A stretch of DNA of 64,000 nt from Christensenellaceae bacterium. Its GTDB lineage: Bacteria; Bacillota; Clostridia; Christensenellales; CAG-138. Each line of letters opens with the position of its first letter. Positions within the stretch are counted from its first letter, which is position 1. Under the pieces are notes generated by a model that saw only the letters and a list, made by a program, of their open reading frames with translations, searched no databases and was not told where the DNA came from. This document shows, piece after piece, positions 24,938 through 34,886 of this stretch. The stretch is from the NCBI GenBank assembly GCA_031261085.1, contig JAISKB010000024.1, forward strand, positions 1-64,000, given 5' to 3'. A program made the translations under genes and the position numbers.

Positions 24938-27289
24938 TTATTTTTTTAAAGTGACCACCGTAACGCCGGCGTCCCCCTCACCATAGTTCCCTATGCGGAA
25001 GGTTCGTACGCGCTTATGATGCCGCAAATAATCCTGTATGCCGCTGCGCAGCGCCCCCGTGCCCTTGCCGTGCAGTATGCTGACCTCGCTTAAGCCGTGC
25101 ATCGCCGCGTTGTCGAGGTAGCGATCCACCGCCAGCACGGCCTCATCCACCAAAAGGCCCCGCACATCCAGCTGCAAGCCGGCCTGCTCGTTGGTTTCGA
25201 GCTGTATTTTGCCCAAGCCCTTTTGCGGCGTGTTATCCTGCGCCAAGCGCAAATCCGCAAGCGGCACCGTCAGCTTTACGATGCCGGCCTGCACCAAAAC
25301 ATCGCCCTTGGCATCCGGCTTCGTTAGCACACTCGCCTTTTGCTCCAGCGATACGATGCGCACCGTATCCCCCGGTGAGACGGTTTTGGGCGGGCTGCCC
25401 GCCGCGTGCTTTTTGGGGGCCGCCAGCTCCGCAAGGCCGGCTTCCTGCGCCCTAAGCGCATCCCGCGCGCGCTGAATCTCTCTATCCGCACTGCTTTGGC
25501 TTATGCCCTTGCTGCCGCGCAGCTCCTTGATGAGCTTTTCCGTTTCATCGCGCGCGGCGGAAACGATTTTGCGCGCTTCCTCCCGCGCCTTGGCGCGCAG
25601 CCTATCCTGCTCGGCGCCGAGCTTTTCGCGCTCGGCATCCACCTCGCGGCGCAGCCTTTCGAGCTCCTGCCGCGCCCGCGCCGCCATATCCTTTTCCTCT
25701 TCGGCCAAGCGGCGCTGCGCCTGCGCGCCCGAAATGATATCCTCAAAGCGGATATCCTCATTTTTGAGGTACCCCTTTGCCGCCTCGATAAGATGCGGCT
25801 GCAGCCCCAGCCTGCTGGATATTTCGAACGCGTTGGATTTGCCCGGTATGCCTATGAACAGCCGGTAGGTGGGGCACAGCCTATCCACATCAAATTCCAT
25901 CGATGCGTTTTCCATGCCCGCTTTGGTGAGCGCAAACGCCTTTATTTCGCTATAATGCGTGGTGGCCACCGTGCGCACGCCCCGCGCGTGCAGCTCCTCC
26001 AATATGCTCATGGCCAGCGCGGCGCCCTCTATGGGGTCGGTCCCCGCGCCCAGCTCATCGAGCAGCACCAGCGCGCCCGGGGTTGCCGCGGCCAATATCT
26101 CCACGATGTTGGTCATATGGCCCGAGAACGTCGAAAGGCTTTGCTCGATGCTCTGCTCATCGCCAATATCGGCATACACCGCGTCGAACACGCTCAGCTC
26201 GCTGCCCTCATCCGCCGGGATGAACATGCCGCTGTGCGCCATGAGCACAAACAAGCCCACGGTTTTAAGCGTGACGGTTTTACCGCCGGTATTGGGCCCG
26301 GTGATGATGAGCGTGGTAAAATCGCGGCCCAGCCAAATATCTATGGGCTGCACGCGGTTGGCGGGTATGAGCGGATGCCGCCCGCGCAGTATGCGCACAT
26401 AGCCCTCGTCGTTGAGCTTGGGCCGCACGGCGCGCATATCCTTGGCGAGCTTCGCCTTGGCGAACGCCAGGTCGATATCGCCCAATACCGCCAGCGCATG
26501 GTAGATATCCTCGCCATAGGGGGCGCACAGCGCGGTGAGCTCGGCGAGTATGCGCTCTATCTCCTCGGCCTCTTCGCCCAGCAGTTTTTTATATTCGTTG
26601 CCCAACTCCACCACCGCCGCCGGTTCGATAAACAGCGTCGCCCCGCTGCCGGATTGATCGTGCACCAGCCCCGGCACGTTTTGACGGTATTCCTGCTTGA
26701 TGGGCAGCACGAAGCGGCCGCTGCGGATGGTGATGAGCGGCTCCTGCAAATATTTTTGGAACGAGGTGGATCGTATCATGGCGTCCAGGCGTTCCCGCAC
26801 CTTTTCGTTGGTGAGCCGCATACTGCGGCGGATGCGGGACAGCGCGGGGGACGCACCGTCGAATATCTCCTCCTCGCCGATGATACAGCGGGCAATCTCC
26901 TCCTCGATGCTGCGGTGCGTAGGCAAATACGCGGCCATATTTTGGAGCAAATCGCAGTTTTCTTGCGCCTCTACCGCCTCTTTGCACAGCCGCGCCGCGC
27001 GCAGGCAGCGGCTTACGCCCAGCAGCTCCCCGGGGGTTAGGTACAGCGCCGCGTGCATGCGCTTAAGGCAAACGCGCATATCGGGGAAATCATCCACCGG
27101 GGCATGCCCCGTGCGCAGGTAAATCCCCTCCGCCTCGGCGGTACACGCCAGCTGCCGCCGCACGCCATCGGCCTGCGCGCAAGGCTCGATTGCCTCCGCC
27201 AATTCGCGGCCCACGCAACAGCCGGCCCGCTCGGCAAGCATCGCCCTAATTTTATCGTATTCCAGCGTTTTAAGCACTCTATCCTGCAT
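24938..27289 (-). CDS. mutS2: MutS2 family ATPase/nuclease
   Basis: 783 residues. MutS core and lever/clamp domains (1-300), ATPase with Walker A GPNTGGKT at 331-338 and LLDELGAGTDP Walker B, a long charged coiled-coil (about 515-640), and a C-terminal Smr domain (about 705-783) with LDVRGLLVDEA and the HGKGTGALR motif. MutS2 is linked to suppression of recombination and, in Bacillus, to splitting collided ribosomes. Full family length. Confidence 0.97.
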   Translation of the reverse strand: MQDRVLKTLEYDKIRAMLAERAGCCVGRELAEAIEPCAQADGVRRQLACTAEAEGIYLRTGHAPVDDFPDMRVCLKRMHAALYLTPGELLGVSRCLRAARLCKEAVEAQENCDLLQNMAAYLPTHRSIEEEIARCIIGEEEIFDGASPALSRIRRSMRLTNEKVRERLDAMIRSTSFQKYLQEPLITIRSGRFVLPIKQEYRQNVPGLVHDQSGSGATLFIEPAAVVELGNEYKKLLGEEAEEIERILAELTALCAPYGEDIYHALAVLGDIDLAFAKAKLAKDMRAVRPKLNDEGYVRILRGRHPLIPANRVQPIDIWLGRDFTTLIITGPNTGGKTVTLKTVGLFVLMAHSGMFIPADEGSELSVFDAVYADIGDEQSIEQSLSTFSGHMTNIVEILAAATPGALVLLDELGAGTDPIEGAALAMSILEELHARGVRTVATTHYSEIKAFALTKAGMENASMEFDVDRLCPTYRLFIGIPGKSNAFEISSRLGLQPHLIEAAKGYLKNEDIRFEDIISGAQAQRRLAEEEKDMAARARQELERLRREVDAEREKLGAEQDRLRAKAREEARKIVSAARDETEKLIKELRGSKGISQSSADREIQRARDALRAQEAGLAELAAPKKHAAGSPPKTVSPGDTVRIVSLEQKASVLTKPDAKGDVLVQAGIVKLTVPLADLRLAQDNTPQKGLGKIQLETNEQAGLQLDVRGLLVDEAVLAVDRYLDNAAMHGLSEVSILHGKGTGALRSGIQDYLRHHKRVRTFRIGNYGEGDAGVTVVTLKK

Positions 27290-27310
27290 ACTGCTACCCT
27301 ATCGTATGTA

Positions 27311-29395
27311 TTAAATGACCGTGCGGTTCCAGTGCCCGCGCGTAAAATTCTGCGGCGGGGCCACCGTTTCGCCCCCGCGCGCCAGTACCGCCGCGCGCAC
27401 CCGCCCCGTTACCTGCGCGGGCGTTTCATCGTAAAAGGCCAGCTGCAAGCCCTCGGGCGGCGGGAGCTCGCCCACCAGGTCGAGTATATCGGTGGGCAGG
27501 CAATTGAGCATGCGCACCAGACAGCCGCCGTTTTGGCGTATGCCGCTGAGCGGAAACGCGCGCCCCGCCTCATCGTAGAGTATACCCTCGCCCTCGCACC
27601 CCTTGCAGCCCCGGCTCTCCTTTAAAGGGCAATGCAGCAGCTGCATAAGCTGCGCGCGGCCATATACGCTTACCGCCGCGCCCTGTGCCGCCAGTATATC
27701 ACGCATTTGCGGTTTTGTCAGTTCCAACGATAGCGTTACGCGGGTAAATCCCCTATCCTGCAGCGCGCGCAGGGCGGCCGTGTTCAGCACGTTCATCTGC
27801 GTGCCCGCAATGCGCAGCTCCAGCCCCTGCAGCCACGCCAGCTGGCCGATGTTGGCCGCGATGCCGCCATCCACCAGGCCAAGGGCCGCAATATCCCGCA
27901 GGCGTTCGCATTCCCCCGCGTGCATGGCCGCCGCCGGCAAGGATATGAGCAGCTTCGCGCGCCGCCGAATATCTTGCAAGGCCTGCCACTCCCGCGCATC
28001 ATACCGCCAAGGCTCCAGCGCGATTTCATCGGCCCCGGCTTGGGCCGCCGCGTAGGCCTGCGTCGCACAGCGCACGATTGCCGTGACGCGCGGCTTGCCC
28101 GCTTCGCCCGGCCCACGCGGCTTTGGCGCACTATAGGTTGGCGCGGCCGCGACGGCACGCCGCACGCAAAGCGCTTGCAGCAAGGCCTCTGTCGCCTGCC
28201 GCCGCAGCTCGTTAAGGGCGCGCAGGGGCAAAAAGGCATACGCATCCACATCGGCTTCCACCTTCCGCGCAAAAAACGGCGTATCCCCCAGCTTTTGCAC
28301 CTGCTCGGCATAGCGCGCCGCCTGCTGCGGCTTTTGCGCCACTTCGGGCACCTCGCCCTGTGCGGTAACCGCCGCATCGCCCAGCGCCATGGTAAGCGTG
28401 GCGGGCTGGTTTTGCCGCACGCAAAGCCGCAAATCCACAGGCTGCTTGCGCGCTTCCTGCGCATAGGTTTGCGCCGCGGCCCTGCACAGCGCCGCGGGCG
28501 GCTCCGCGCCGGCCACGCAGCCGGTAACGCCGTCATCGCCATAAAAGTACCCGGTGCGGCCCTCGCCCCGGTTGAACATCGCCAGCATATCCCGTTTTAG
28601 CGCGCGCCGCTCCTCTAAAGAGGCGCCATCGAGCGCGCGGCGGTAGGCGTGCGTAACCACCGCCACATATTCGGCCCGCTTCATGCGCCCCTCGATCTTG
28701 AGCCAATCTACGCCCGCCTGCGCCATATCATCGAGGCAGTCGAGCATACAAAGGTCGCTCAGGCTTAAGCAATAATCACCCTGCCCCGGCAGCGCCTTCA
28801 CGCAGGCGCGCTTGCGGCAGGGCTGGGCGCAAACGCCGCGGTTGCCGCTGCGCTCCCCCACCATGGAGGAATATAAGCACGCGCCCGAAACGCTCATGCA
28901 CAGCGCCCCGTGCGCAAATGCTTCCAGCGCTATGGGCACCGCGTCGTGTATGGCGCGTATCCGCCCCAGGGGCAGCTCCCGCGCCAATACCGCGCATTGT
29001 AAGCCCATGCCCTCCGCCGCCCGCGCGCCCTCTATGCTGTGTATGCCCATCTGCGTGCTGGCATGCAACGGCAGCTCGGGCAGCTCGCGCCGCAGTATGT
29101 CGGCCAAGCCCCAATCCTGCACGATGGCGGCATCCGCCCCGGCGCGGCACAAAAACGCCGCAAAGCCGCGCGCCTCGGGGAGCTCTCTATCGGTAAGCAG
29201 CGTGTTGAGCGCGATGAAAGCGCGCACGCCCCGCGCATGGCAATAATCTATCGCGGCCTGTATCTCTTCCTCGCTAAAATTAGCGGCGTTACGCCGCGCG
29301 TTAAACGCGCCGCCGCCAAAGTATACGCCATCCGCCCCGTTTTGCACGGCGGCGATAAGGCTTTGCATGTTGCCCGCAGGGGATAAAAGCTGCAT
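27311..29395 (-). CDS. U32 family peptidase / RlhA-like, with DUF3656 insertion
   Basis: 694 residues. TIM-barrel-type N-terminus (MQLLSPAGNMQSLIAAVQNGADGVYFGG), Cys motif GERSGNRGVCAQPCRK and LSLSDLCMLDCLDD typical of the YegQ/RlhA/U32 group, then a ~200-residue DUF3656-like beta domain and a second partial barrel ending with a Cys pair (SRGCKGCEGEG). Members include 23S rRNA hydroxylation enzymes and supposed collagenases; the precise role here is open. It follows zapA and precedes mutS2 by 21 bases, likely one operon. Confidence 0.9.
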   Translation of the reverse strand: MQLLSPAGNMQSLIAAVQNGADGVYFGGGAFNARRNAANFSEEEIQAAIDYCHARGVRAFIALNTLLTDRELPEARGFAAFLCRAGADAAIVQDWGLADILRRELPELPLHASTQMGIHSIEGARAAEGMGLQCAVLARELPLGRIRAIHDAVPIALEAFAHGALCMSVSGACLYSSMVGERSGNRGVCAQPCRKRACVKALPGQGDYCLSLSDLCMLDCLDDMAQAGVDWLKIEGRMKRAEYVAVVTHAYRRALDGASLEERRALKRDMLAMFNRGEGRTGYFYGDDGVTGCVAGAEPPAALCRAAAQTYAQEARKQPVDLRLCVRQNQPATLTMALGDAAVTAQGEVPEVAQKPQQAARYAEQVQKLGDTPFFARKVEADVDAYAFLPLRALNELRRQATEALLQALCVRRAVAAAPTYSAPKPRGPGEAGKPRVTAIVRCATQAYAAAQAGADEIALEPWRYDAREWQALQDIRRRAKLLISLPAAAMHAGECERLRDIAALGLVDGGIAANIGQLAWLQGLELRIAGTQMNVLNTAALRALQDRGFTRVTLSLELTKPQMRDILAAQGAAVSVYGRAQLMQLLHCPLKESRGCKGCEGEGILYDEAGRAFPLSGIRQNGGCLVRMLNCLPTDILDLVGELPPPEGLQLAFYDETPAQVTGRVRAAVLARGGETVAPPQNFTRGHWNRTVI

Positions 29396-29464
29396 GTGGC
29401 CTCCTAAAGCTGCTAAAAAGCGGCCCGGGGAAACGTCCCTGAGCCGCTATAACGCACAGCGGGG

Positions 29465-29800
29465 TTATTTGTTGGGGATGGGCTGCTTGCTCTCTTGCTG
29501 GGTTTCGAATGGGCGTTTGACCGGGGTGACCATGCGCGGCATCTCCCGCAGTTGGGAAATGCGGGAATCCAGCGCGTCATAATCCTCCCGCAGCTTATGC
29601 AGCTCATCAGAGATATTGAGCGCCGCCAGCAACGCGCAGTTACCCGTGCTCAGGGTGGGGTAAGCGCGCTGCAATTCATCTATTTTCGTGTTTACATATT
29701 CGGCGATGCGGCATATATAGGCTTCGTTTTCTTCTGCCGACAGGCGAAATTCCTGCCCGCCAATATGCACCGTAACGTGTGTTTTTTCAGTCTGATCCAT
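29465..29800 (-). CDS. zapA: Cell division protein ZapA
   Basis: 111 residues. Starts with the family pattern VTVHIGGQEFRLSAEENEAYICRIAEYVNTKIDEL and continues with a C-terminal coiled coil (about 55-90). ZapA bundles FtsZ filaments at the division ring. The last ~25 residues are a polar tail. Next to mutS2 and U32 genes, an order common in Firmicutes. Confidence 0.9.
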   Translation of the reverse strand: MDQTEKTHVTVHIGGQEFRLSAEENEAYICRIAEYVNTKIDELQRAYPTLSTGNCALLAALNISDELHKLREDYDALDSRISQLREMPRMVTPVKRPFETQQESKQPIPNK

Positions 29801-29925
29801 ATATCAGCAGCTCCCAAGCAATATATTGTATCGTTGTTGCCTAATTATACAATAACTTGTGCCTGCTTGCAAGCACACATACCGCATATTTTAACATATT
29901 TGTGATAAAATACGCCTTTTTTCTA

Positions 29926-30576
29926 TTAATCTCGCAGCTGCGCCACGACATGCAGCGTGCCTTCGCCGCCCTCCTGCATTTTATAGCAGGAAAAATCGAT
30001 GCCGCTCGCCTTGCGCTCGCCCTTATCGCCGGTTTGCAGCGTGCGCTGCACAAGGTAGGCCATGCCATCCTTATCCGCCGCGGCCAGCGTCTCCTCAACA
30101 TCCAGCGCGGACAGCAGCGCCGCCAATGCGGTTTGCCGCCACGCTTCCTCCGCCATATAGCGCGCCAAGCGCTGTTCATACAAGTCCATTTCGATGAGCG
30201 TGGCGTTTGGGGAAGGCTCCTTGGGCGCCTCCAAAAACGGCGTCACCAGCACAAAGCCGCTCACGCCGCCTTGCCGCAGCGATAGCTGCAGGCGCGCGGG
30301 CTCTTCCCCTTCCCGCTTTAGCGCATACTCACTGCCCGGCAACTCGCTCTCGACAGCTTCCCATTGCGCGCGCAGGCCATAGCCCTGGGCGTTTTGCACG
30401 AATATATCCTCGGCGGGGTATATGCGCGCCGGCAGCGCGGGCGTTTCCTCCGCCGCCGCTTGCTTTGCGGGCAAGCCCTCCCGCAAAAGGTACAGCGCGG
30501 CGCAAAGCGCGATCATCACCGCGGTAAACAGCATGCCAAACAGCTTGTTTCTCTTCGCGTCGCCCTTGTTTCCCAT
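29926..30576 (-). CDS. Hypothetical membrane-anchored protein
   Basis: 216 residues. Basic N-terminus and one membrane segment (about 12-30), then a ~180-residue extracytoplasmic part with strand patterns (ARLQLSLRQGGVSGFVLVTPF) and a helical stretch (YEQRLARYMAEEAWRQTALAALLSAL). I do not recognise a family. It starts 3 bases after the RluD-like gene stops and is probably co-transcribed with it. Confidence 0.75.
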   Translation of the reverse strand: MGNKGDAKRNKLFGMLFTAVMIALCAALYLLREGLPAKQAAAEETPALPARIYPAEDIFVQNAQGYGLRAQWEAVESELPGSEYALKREGEEPARLQLSLRQGGVSGFVLVTPFLEAPKEPSPNATLIEMDLYEQRLARYMAEEAWRQTALAALLSALDVEETLAAADKDGMAYLVQRTLQTGDKGERKASGIDFSCYKMQEGGEGTLHVVAQLRD

Positions 30577-30579
30577 ACT

Positions 30580-31542
30580 TCACTCCCCAAAGCTCTGCCG
30601 CAAAAAGGCTTCAATATCGCCGGTGTACCCCGCCCGCTTGAGCGCGGATAGAAAATGCCCCGGCACCGGCGCGGCGAACGTCATCTCTTCGCCGGTGCGC
30701 GGGTGCCGCAGCGTTAGCCGCGCGGCGTGCAGCGCCTGACCCTTTAGCCCCAGCTTGGGCTTAGCCGGCCCATATACCGTATCCCCCGCCACGGGGTGAC
30801 CCAAGCTCGCCAAATGCACGCGGATTTGGTGTGTGCGGCCGGTTTCCAGCCGCGCCTCCACCAGCGTAAAATCGCCGTACCGCATAAGCACCCGCCAATG
30901 GGTGATGGCCGCGCGGCCGCCCGATGTGACGGCCATCTTTTTGCGGTCGAGCCTATGCCGCCCGATGGGCGCGTTCACGGTGCCTTCCTCCTGCTTTATG
31001 TTGCCCTCCACCAGGGCGAGATAGGTGCGCCGGGCCGTATGCGCTTTGAGCTGCGCGCTTAAGGATTGATGCGCCACGTCGTTTTTGGCCATCACGATAA
31101 GGCCGCTGGTGAGCTTGTCGATGCGGTGCACGATGCCCGGGCGCATTTCGCCGCCTATACCCGAAAGGTCTTTTAAGTGATAGAGCGCGGCGTTCACCAG
31201 CGTGCCGCCCGCATTGCCTGCCGCCGGGTGCACAACCATGCCCTGCGGCTTATCGATAACCGCCATATCGGCATCTTCATATATAATGGAAAGTGGAATA
31301 TCCTCGGGCGCAATATCCACCGGCGCGGGTGCCGGCAACGCGATGCACACGCTATCGCCCAATTTGAGCTTATGATTGGCTTTGGCCGGCTGCCCATTCA
31401 CCTGTACCGCCGCGCTTTCGATAACACGCTGCATCTGCGCCCGCGTTTGCCCGGCCGTGCGCGCGCAAAAAACATCCAGCCGCTCGCCGGCCAAATCGGC
31501 CGCGGCAAGTAACGGCTGCCCGGTTTGCGCATCGCAGGTCAC
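30580..31542 (-). CDS. rluD: RluA/RluD family 23S rRNA pseudouridine synthase
   Basis: 320 residues. N-terminal S4 RNA-binding domain (about 18-65), then the synthase core with catalytic Asp142 in HRIDKLTSGLIVMAKN and later ALVEG, GRTHQIRVHLASLGHPVAGDTVYG. Modifies uridines in rRNA, most likely the RluD-type sites; assignment to exactly RluD is by similarity only. It overlaps lspA by four bases, a pairing common in Firmicutes. Confidence 0.93.
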   Translation of the reverse strand: MTCDAQTGQPLLAAADLAGERLDVFCARTAGQTRAQMQRVIESAAVQVNGQPAKANHKLKLGDSVCIALPAPAPVDIAPEDIPLSIIYEDADMAVIDKPQGMVVHPAAGNAGGTLVNAALYHLKDLSGIGGEMRPGIVHRIDKLTSGLIVMAKNDVAHQSLSAQLKAHTARRTYLALVEGNIKQEEGTVNAPIGRHRLDRKKMAVTSGGRAAITHWRVLMRYGDFTLVEARLETGRTHQIRVHLASLGHPVAGDTVYGPAKPKLGLKGQALHAARLTLRHPRTGEEMTFAAPVPGHFLSALKRAGYTGDIEAFLRQSFGE

Positions 31543-32045
31543 GCGTTCTCCTCCGGGGGTTCTGGCGAGGGCTTGGGTTTATCCTCTAAATATACCTTGC
31601 CCCGCAAAAACAGCAGGTCGAGGAACAGCAATACGCTGCCCACGCTCACGGCGGCATCCGCCACGTTGAAGATGGCGAAGTCCACAAGTATGACATAGAA
31701 CATATCCCGCACATAGCCCAGCACGGCGCGATCGATAAAATTGCCCAGCGCGCCGCCCAGTATAAGCGCCAAGGATACCTTCATGAGCAGATGCATCCGC
31801 TTGCGCTCGCGGCGCAAAAACCATATTATGCCGCCGCAGCACAGCACCGTAATGATGAGAAAAAACCAGCGCGCGTTTTGCAGCATGCCGAACGCCGCGC
31901 CAAAGTTTTGCGCATAGGTAAGGTGAAACACGCCCTCCCACAGGGGGAATGTGTTGTTGGGCAGCTGCGCAAGCCAGCCTGCGGCCAGCGCCTTAACCGC
32001 CTGATCCGCAAGGACGACCGAACCCGCGATGATAAAAACCAACAT
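31539..32045 (-). CDS. lspA: Lipoprotein signal peptidase (signal peptidase II)
   Basis: 168 residues, four membrane segments. Catalytic Asp residues Asp114 (YVRDMFYV) and Asp130 (FNVADAAV) and the conserved GGALGNFIDR segment are present. It cleaves prolipoproteins before the lipidated Cys; the window encodes more than ten such lipoproteins. The acidic/Pro-rich C-terminal tail is cytoplasmic. Translationally coupled to rluD. Confidence 0.96.
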   Translation of the reverse strand: MLVFIIAGSVVLADQAVKALAAGWLAQLPNNTFPLWEGVFHLTYAQNFGAAFGMLQNARWFFLIITVLCCGGIIWFLRRERKRMHLLMKVSLALILGGALGNFIDRAVLGYVRDMFYVILVDFAIFNVADAAVSVGSVLLFLDLLFLRGKVYLEDKPKPSPEPPEENA

Positions 32046-32106
32046 ATTATCCCTCCGCTACCGCAAAACATTACAACCACTATGATATACGAAAGGGACA
32101 GGCGCG

Positions 32107-33729
32107 TCAATTCGCCTTGCCCGACTCGTTGGTGTAAACATACCATTTATCCGCCGTTTGCATGATATTCGGTTCCCGCACATCGGCAAGGCCCTGAATA
32201 TCCGCCGCATACACGATGCTGTCCAGCCTGAAATACAGCATGATGAAGGGCAGCTCCTCCACAAATTTAAGCTGCAGCGCCGATGCGGCCTTGCGAAACG
32301 CCGCTTGGTCGGCGGCCCGCATCACATCCTCCGCCAGCGCGCGCAGGGCCGGGTTGGCGTAGTTGCCGTAATGCGCCGCGCCATCCACCGCAAACACCGG
32401 CGTTAAATCGCAGTTTCGGCTTAGGTTGATGCCTATGAGCGCCAGGTCATAATTGCCCGCCCGCAGCGCGTCGAGGTAATCGCTGTTGCGGCTCGACAAG
32501 GAATAGGCGGCGGCAGTCAGCTCCACCTGCATGCCCAGCTCGGTCAGTTGATCCGCTATCAGCTGCGCGGCTTCGCTGCGCGCGCTGTCGCTGGACTCGC
32601 TGGTAAGCAGGCGGACCGCAAACGGCTGGCCCTCCTTGATGAGCTTGCCCGCCTCATCCCGCTCCCAGCCCGCTTCGGCCAGCAGCTCATACGCGCGGGC
32701 AAGGTTGTAATCATACACCTTGGATTTGCTCTCGTAGGCCAAGCTATCCGGCGGGAAGGGCACATCGCAGGCCTGCGCCCGGTTCATATATATGTTGGAT
32801 ATGATTTTGCCCCTGTCGAGCGCATAGGCCAGCGCCTTGCGCACGCTCGCGTTTTTGAGGCTGCTGTTCCTGTCGTTTATCAGCATCATCTCGGCGGTTT
32901 GCGTCATGATATCCAGCACGTTGGTAACGCCCTCCTGGCGGTATTTCCCCACGCCGGCGTTGGAGGTAAGCACCATGTTCAGCTGCCCCGCCGCATAGGA
33001 CGCCAAAGCGATATCGTTGTTGTCCCGCTCCAAAAACAGTATGGTATCGATATAGGGGCGCTGCTTCCACCAGTTTTTGTTGGCTGTTAATCTCACTTGC
33101 TGCGAGCTCATCTCGTCCACGCGATAGGGCCCCGTGCCGCTCGGCGCCGCCTTGGCTATGCCGCCCTCCAAAATGGGGAAGGACAGCGCGTAAATCGATG
33201 CGTAACCGGGCTGGCTCATGGTAACCTCCAGGGTGGTATCGTCCAGCGCGAGCATGCTTTGGATGGCCTGCGCGCAAATGGCATAGTAGCTGTTTTCGCC
33301 CAAGTCCCGCAACCGTTCGAAGGTATGCAGCACATCCATCGCCGTAAACAGGTTGCCGGAGTGCCAATATACGTTTGCGCGCAGGTGCACCGTCCACACA
33401 CGGCCCTCGTCGTCGCTGCTCCAGCTTTCGGCCAGCTCCGCCACCGGCGTACCATCCGTTGCGATGCCAACCAGCTTTTCATACACCAGTGAAAACAGCG
33501 AGTACATCTCTTTGGTGTTCACCTTGAGCGGGTCGGTTTCCTCGGCATTGGTGGGGATGGCCATGCGCAGCTCGCCGCCGTTGAGCGGCACTGGCGCCGG
33601 GGTGGGCGTGGGCAGCGTGAGCGCGCCGTTCTCCGCAGGGGCGGCTTCGCCCCCCGCGCAGGCGCACAAAAGCAGCGCGCACAGCGCCAGCAGCAGCGCA
33701 AACGCGCGCTTAGCCCAATTCTTCGGCAT
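32107..33729 (-). CDS. Peptide/nickel ABC transporter substrate-binding lipoprotein (family 5)
   Basis: 540 residues. Lipoprotein signal with Cys at residue 24 (LCACAGGEA), then a Pro/Thr linker and the SBP_bac_5 fold: AELAESWSSDDEGRVWTVHLRANVYWHSGNLFTAMDVLHTFERL, a FPILEGGIAKAAPSGTGPYRV segment and a C-terminal ALQLKFVEELPFIMLYFRL. I use ATG 33729, which gives a proper signal peptide; the longer frame overlaps the transglycosylase gene. No permease or ATPase genes are adjacent, so it is an orphan binding protein here. Confidence 0.9.
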   Translation of the reverse strand: MPKNWAKRAFALLLALCALLLCACAGGEAAPAENGALTLPTPTPAPVPLNGGELRMAIPTNAEETDPLKVNTKEMYSLFSLVYEKLVGIATDGTPVAELAESWSSDDEGRVWTVHLRANVYWHSGNLFTAMDVLHTFERLRDLGENSYYAICAQAIQSMLALDDTTLEVTMSQPGYASIYALSFPILEGGIAKAAPSGTGPYRVDEMSSQQVRLTANKNWWKQRPYIDTILFLERDNNDIALASYAAGQLNMVLTSNAGVGKYRQEGVTNVLDIMTQTAEMMLINDRNSSLKNASVRKALAYALDRGKIISNIYMNRAQACDVPFPPDSLAYESKSKVYDYNLARAYELLAEAGWERDEAGKLIKEGQPFAVRLLTSESSDSARSEAAQLIADQLTELGMQVELTAAAYSLSSRNSDYLDALRAGNYDLALIGINLSRNCDLTPVFAVDGAAHYGNYANPALRALAEDVMRAADQAAFRKAASALQLKFVEELPFIMLYFRLDSIVYAADIQGLADVREPNIMQTADKWYVYTNESGKAN

Positions 33730-34276
33730 ACAATTTTTTGTATTTCGCATAGGCATTTTCCACCCTGTCGATATAGGTTTCCGTCTCGGCAAACGGTATA
33801 CTCACCAGCTTGCCATCCACCGCGAGCGCGTCATCCCCCAGCCACTTGGCCAGGTTGCCCGGGCCCGCATTATACGCGATGACCGCATGGCGGCGCACGC
33901 CCTCGAATTTGTTGAGCAGGTAGTTTAAGTACCAGCATCCAAAGCGTATATTCACATCCGGGTCATAGAGCATATCCGTTTCAAACGGCGTTACACCCAG
34001 CTTTTCCGCAATCCAGGCGCCGGTATCCGGCATAATCTGCATGAGGCCCATCGCGCCGCGCGGGGAGGTAGCCTGGGCCGCATTGCCGCTTTCGCAGTGA
34101 ATCATGGCCGCCACGAGGTAAGGATCCACGGTAAATTCTTCGGCATACCGCAATATTTGCTCCTTATATTCAAGCTTATATTTTCTCTTTTCCATGCGGA
34201 TATTCAGCGCGTGCGCGGCAAATATACCGCCGCACAGCAGCAATATGCTCAATAGTACAACGATCGCTTTTTTCAT
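33710..34276 (-). CDS. Lytic transglycosylase (Slt/SLT domain)
   Basis: 188 residues. N-terminal membrane or signal segment (about 4-24) and a lysozyme-like SLT domain with catalytic Glu62 (MIHCESGN), SPRGAMGLMQIMPDTG and HAVIAYNAGPGNL. It cleaves peptidoglycan glycan strands and is likely membrane-bound. It overlaps coaE by four bases and the downstream binding-protein gene by 20. Confidence 0.94.
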   Translation of the reverse strand: MKKAIVVLLSILLLCGGIFAAHALNIRMEKRKYKLEYKEQILRYAEEFTVDPYLVAAMIHCESGNAAQATSPRGAMGLMQIMPDTGAWIAEKLGVTPFETDMLYDPDVNIRFGCWYLNYLLNKFEGVRRHAVIAYNAGPGNLAKWLGDDALAVDGKLVSIPFAETETYIDRVENAYAKYKKLYAEELG

Positions 34277-34869
34277 AGCTCCATCACCCGCGCATATTGC
34301 GCATCCACGGCAAAAAGCAACGCCTCCACCGTGCTGTCGTTTTCAAAAATCACATCCGCAAGCGCGCGCTTTTCGGCCTCCGGCATCTGCGCGTCCATGC
34401 GCCTTTGCGCCTGTTCTTCGGTCAAACCATCCCGCTGCCGCATGCGGGCCATGCGAACCGGCTTTGGCGCGCAAACCAGCCATACTTCCCCCGCCTCGCG
34501 CTGCAAGCCCCCCTCGAGCAGCAGCGGCACATCCAGCACCGCCACCCTGGCGCCGCTCGCTTGGGCCGCGGCCACCTGCCGCCGCATCTCCCGCAAAACC
34601 AGCGGGTGCACGATGGCGTTTAGCTCCGATAGCGCCGCGGCATCGTCAAACACCAGCTCACCCAGAGCGCGCCTGTTTAGCGCGCCGTTTGGCAGCAGAA
34701 TATCCGCGCCAAAGCGGGCGGTTAGGGCGGCCAAGCCCGCCGTGCCCGGCGCCACCACATCGTGCGCGATGGCGTCCGCATCGATGATATAGGCGCCCAG
34801 CTCCCGCAGCCTTTGCGAAACGGTGCTTTTCCCCGCGGCGATGCCGCCGGTAAGTCCTATTGTAATCAT
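34273..34869 (-). CDS. coaE: Dephospho-CoA kinase
   Basis: 198 residues, last step of coenzyme A synthesis. P-loop GGIAAGKST (residues 9-17), DADAIAHDVV (acceptor-binding) and LVCAPKPVRMARMRQRDGLTEEQAQRRMDAQ (lid) are typical. It lies 17 bases downstream of polA, a very common gene pair. Confidence 0.96.
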   Translation of the reverse strand: MITIGLTGGIAAGKSTVSQRLRELGAYIIDADAIAHDVVAPGTAGLAALTARFGADILLPNGALNRRALGELVFDDAAALSELNAIVHPLVLREMRRQVAAAQASGARVAVLDVPLLLEGGLQREAGEVWLVCAPKPVRMARMRQRDGLTEEQAQRRMDAQMPEAEKRALADVIFENDSTVEALLFAVDAQYARVMEL

Positions 34870-34886
34870 ACGAAACTGCTTCCCTT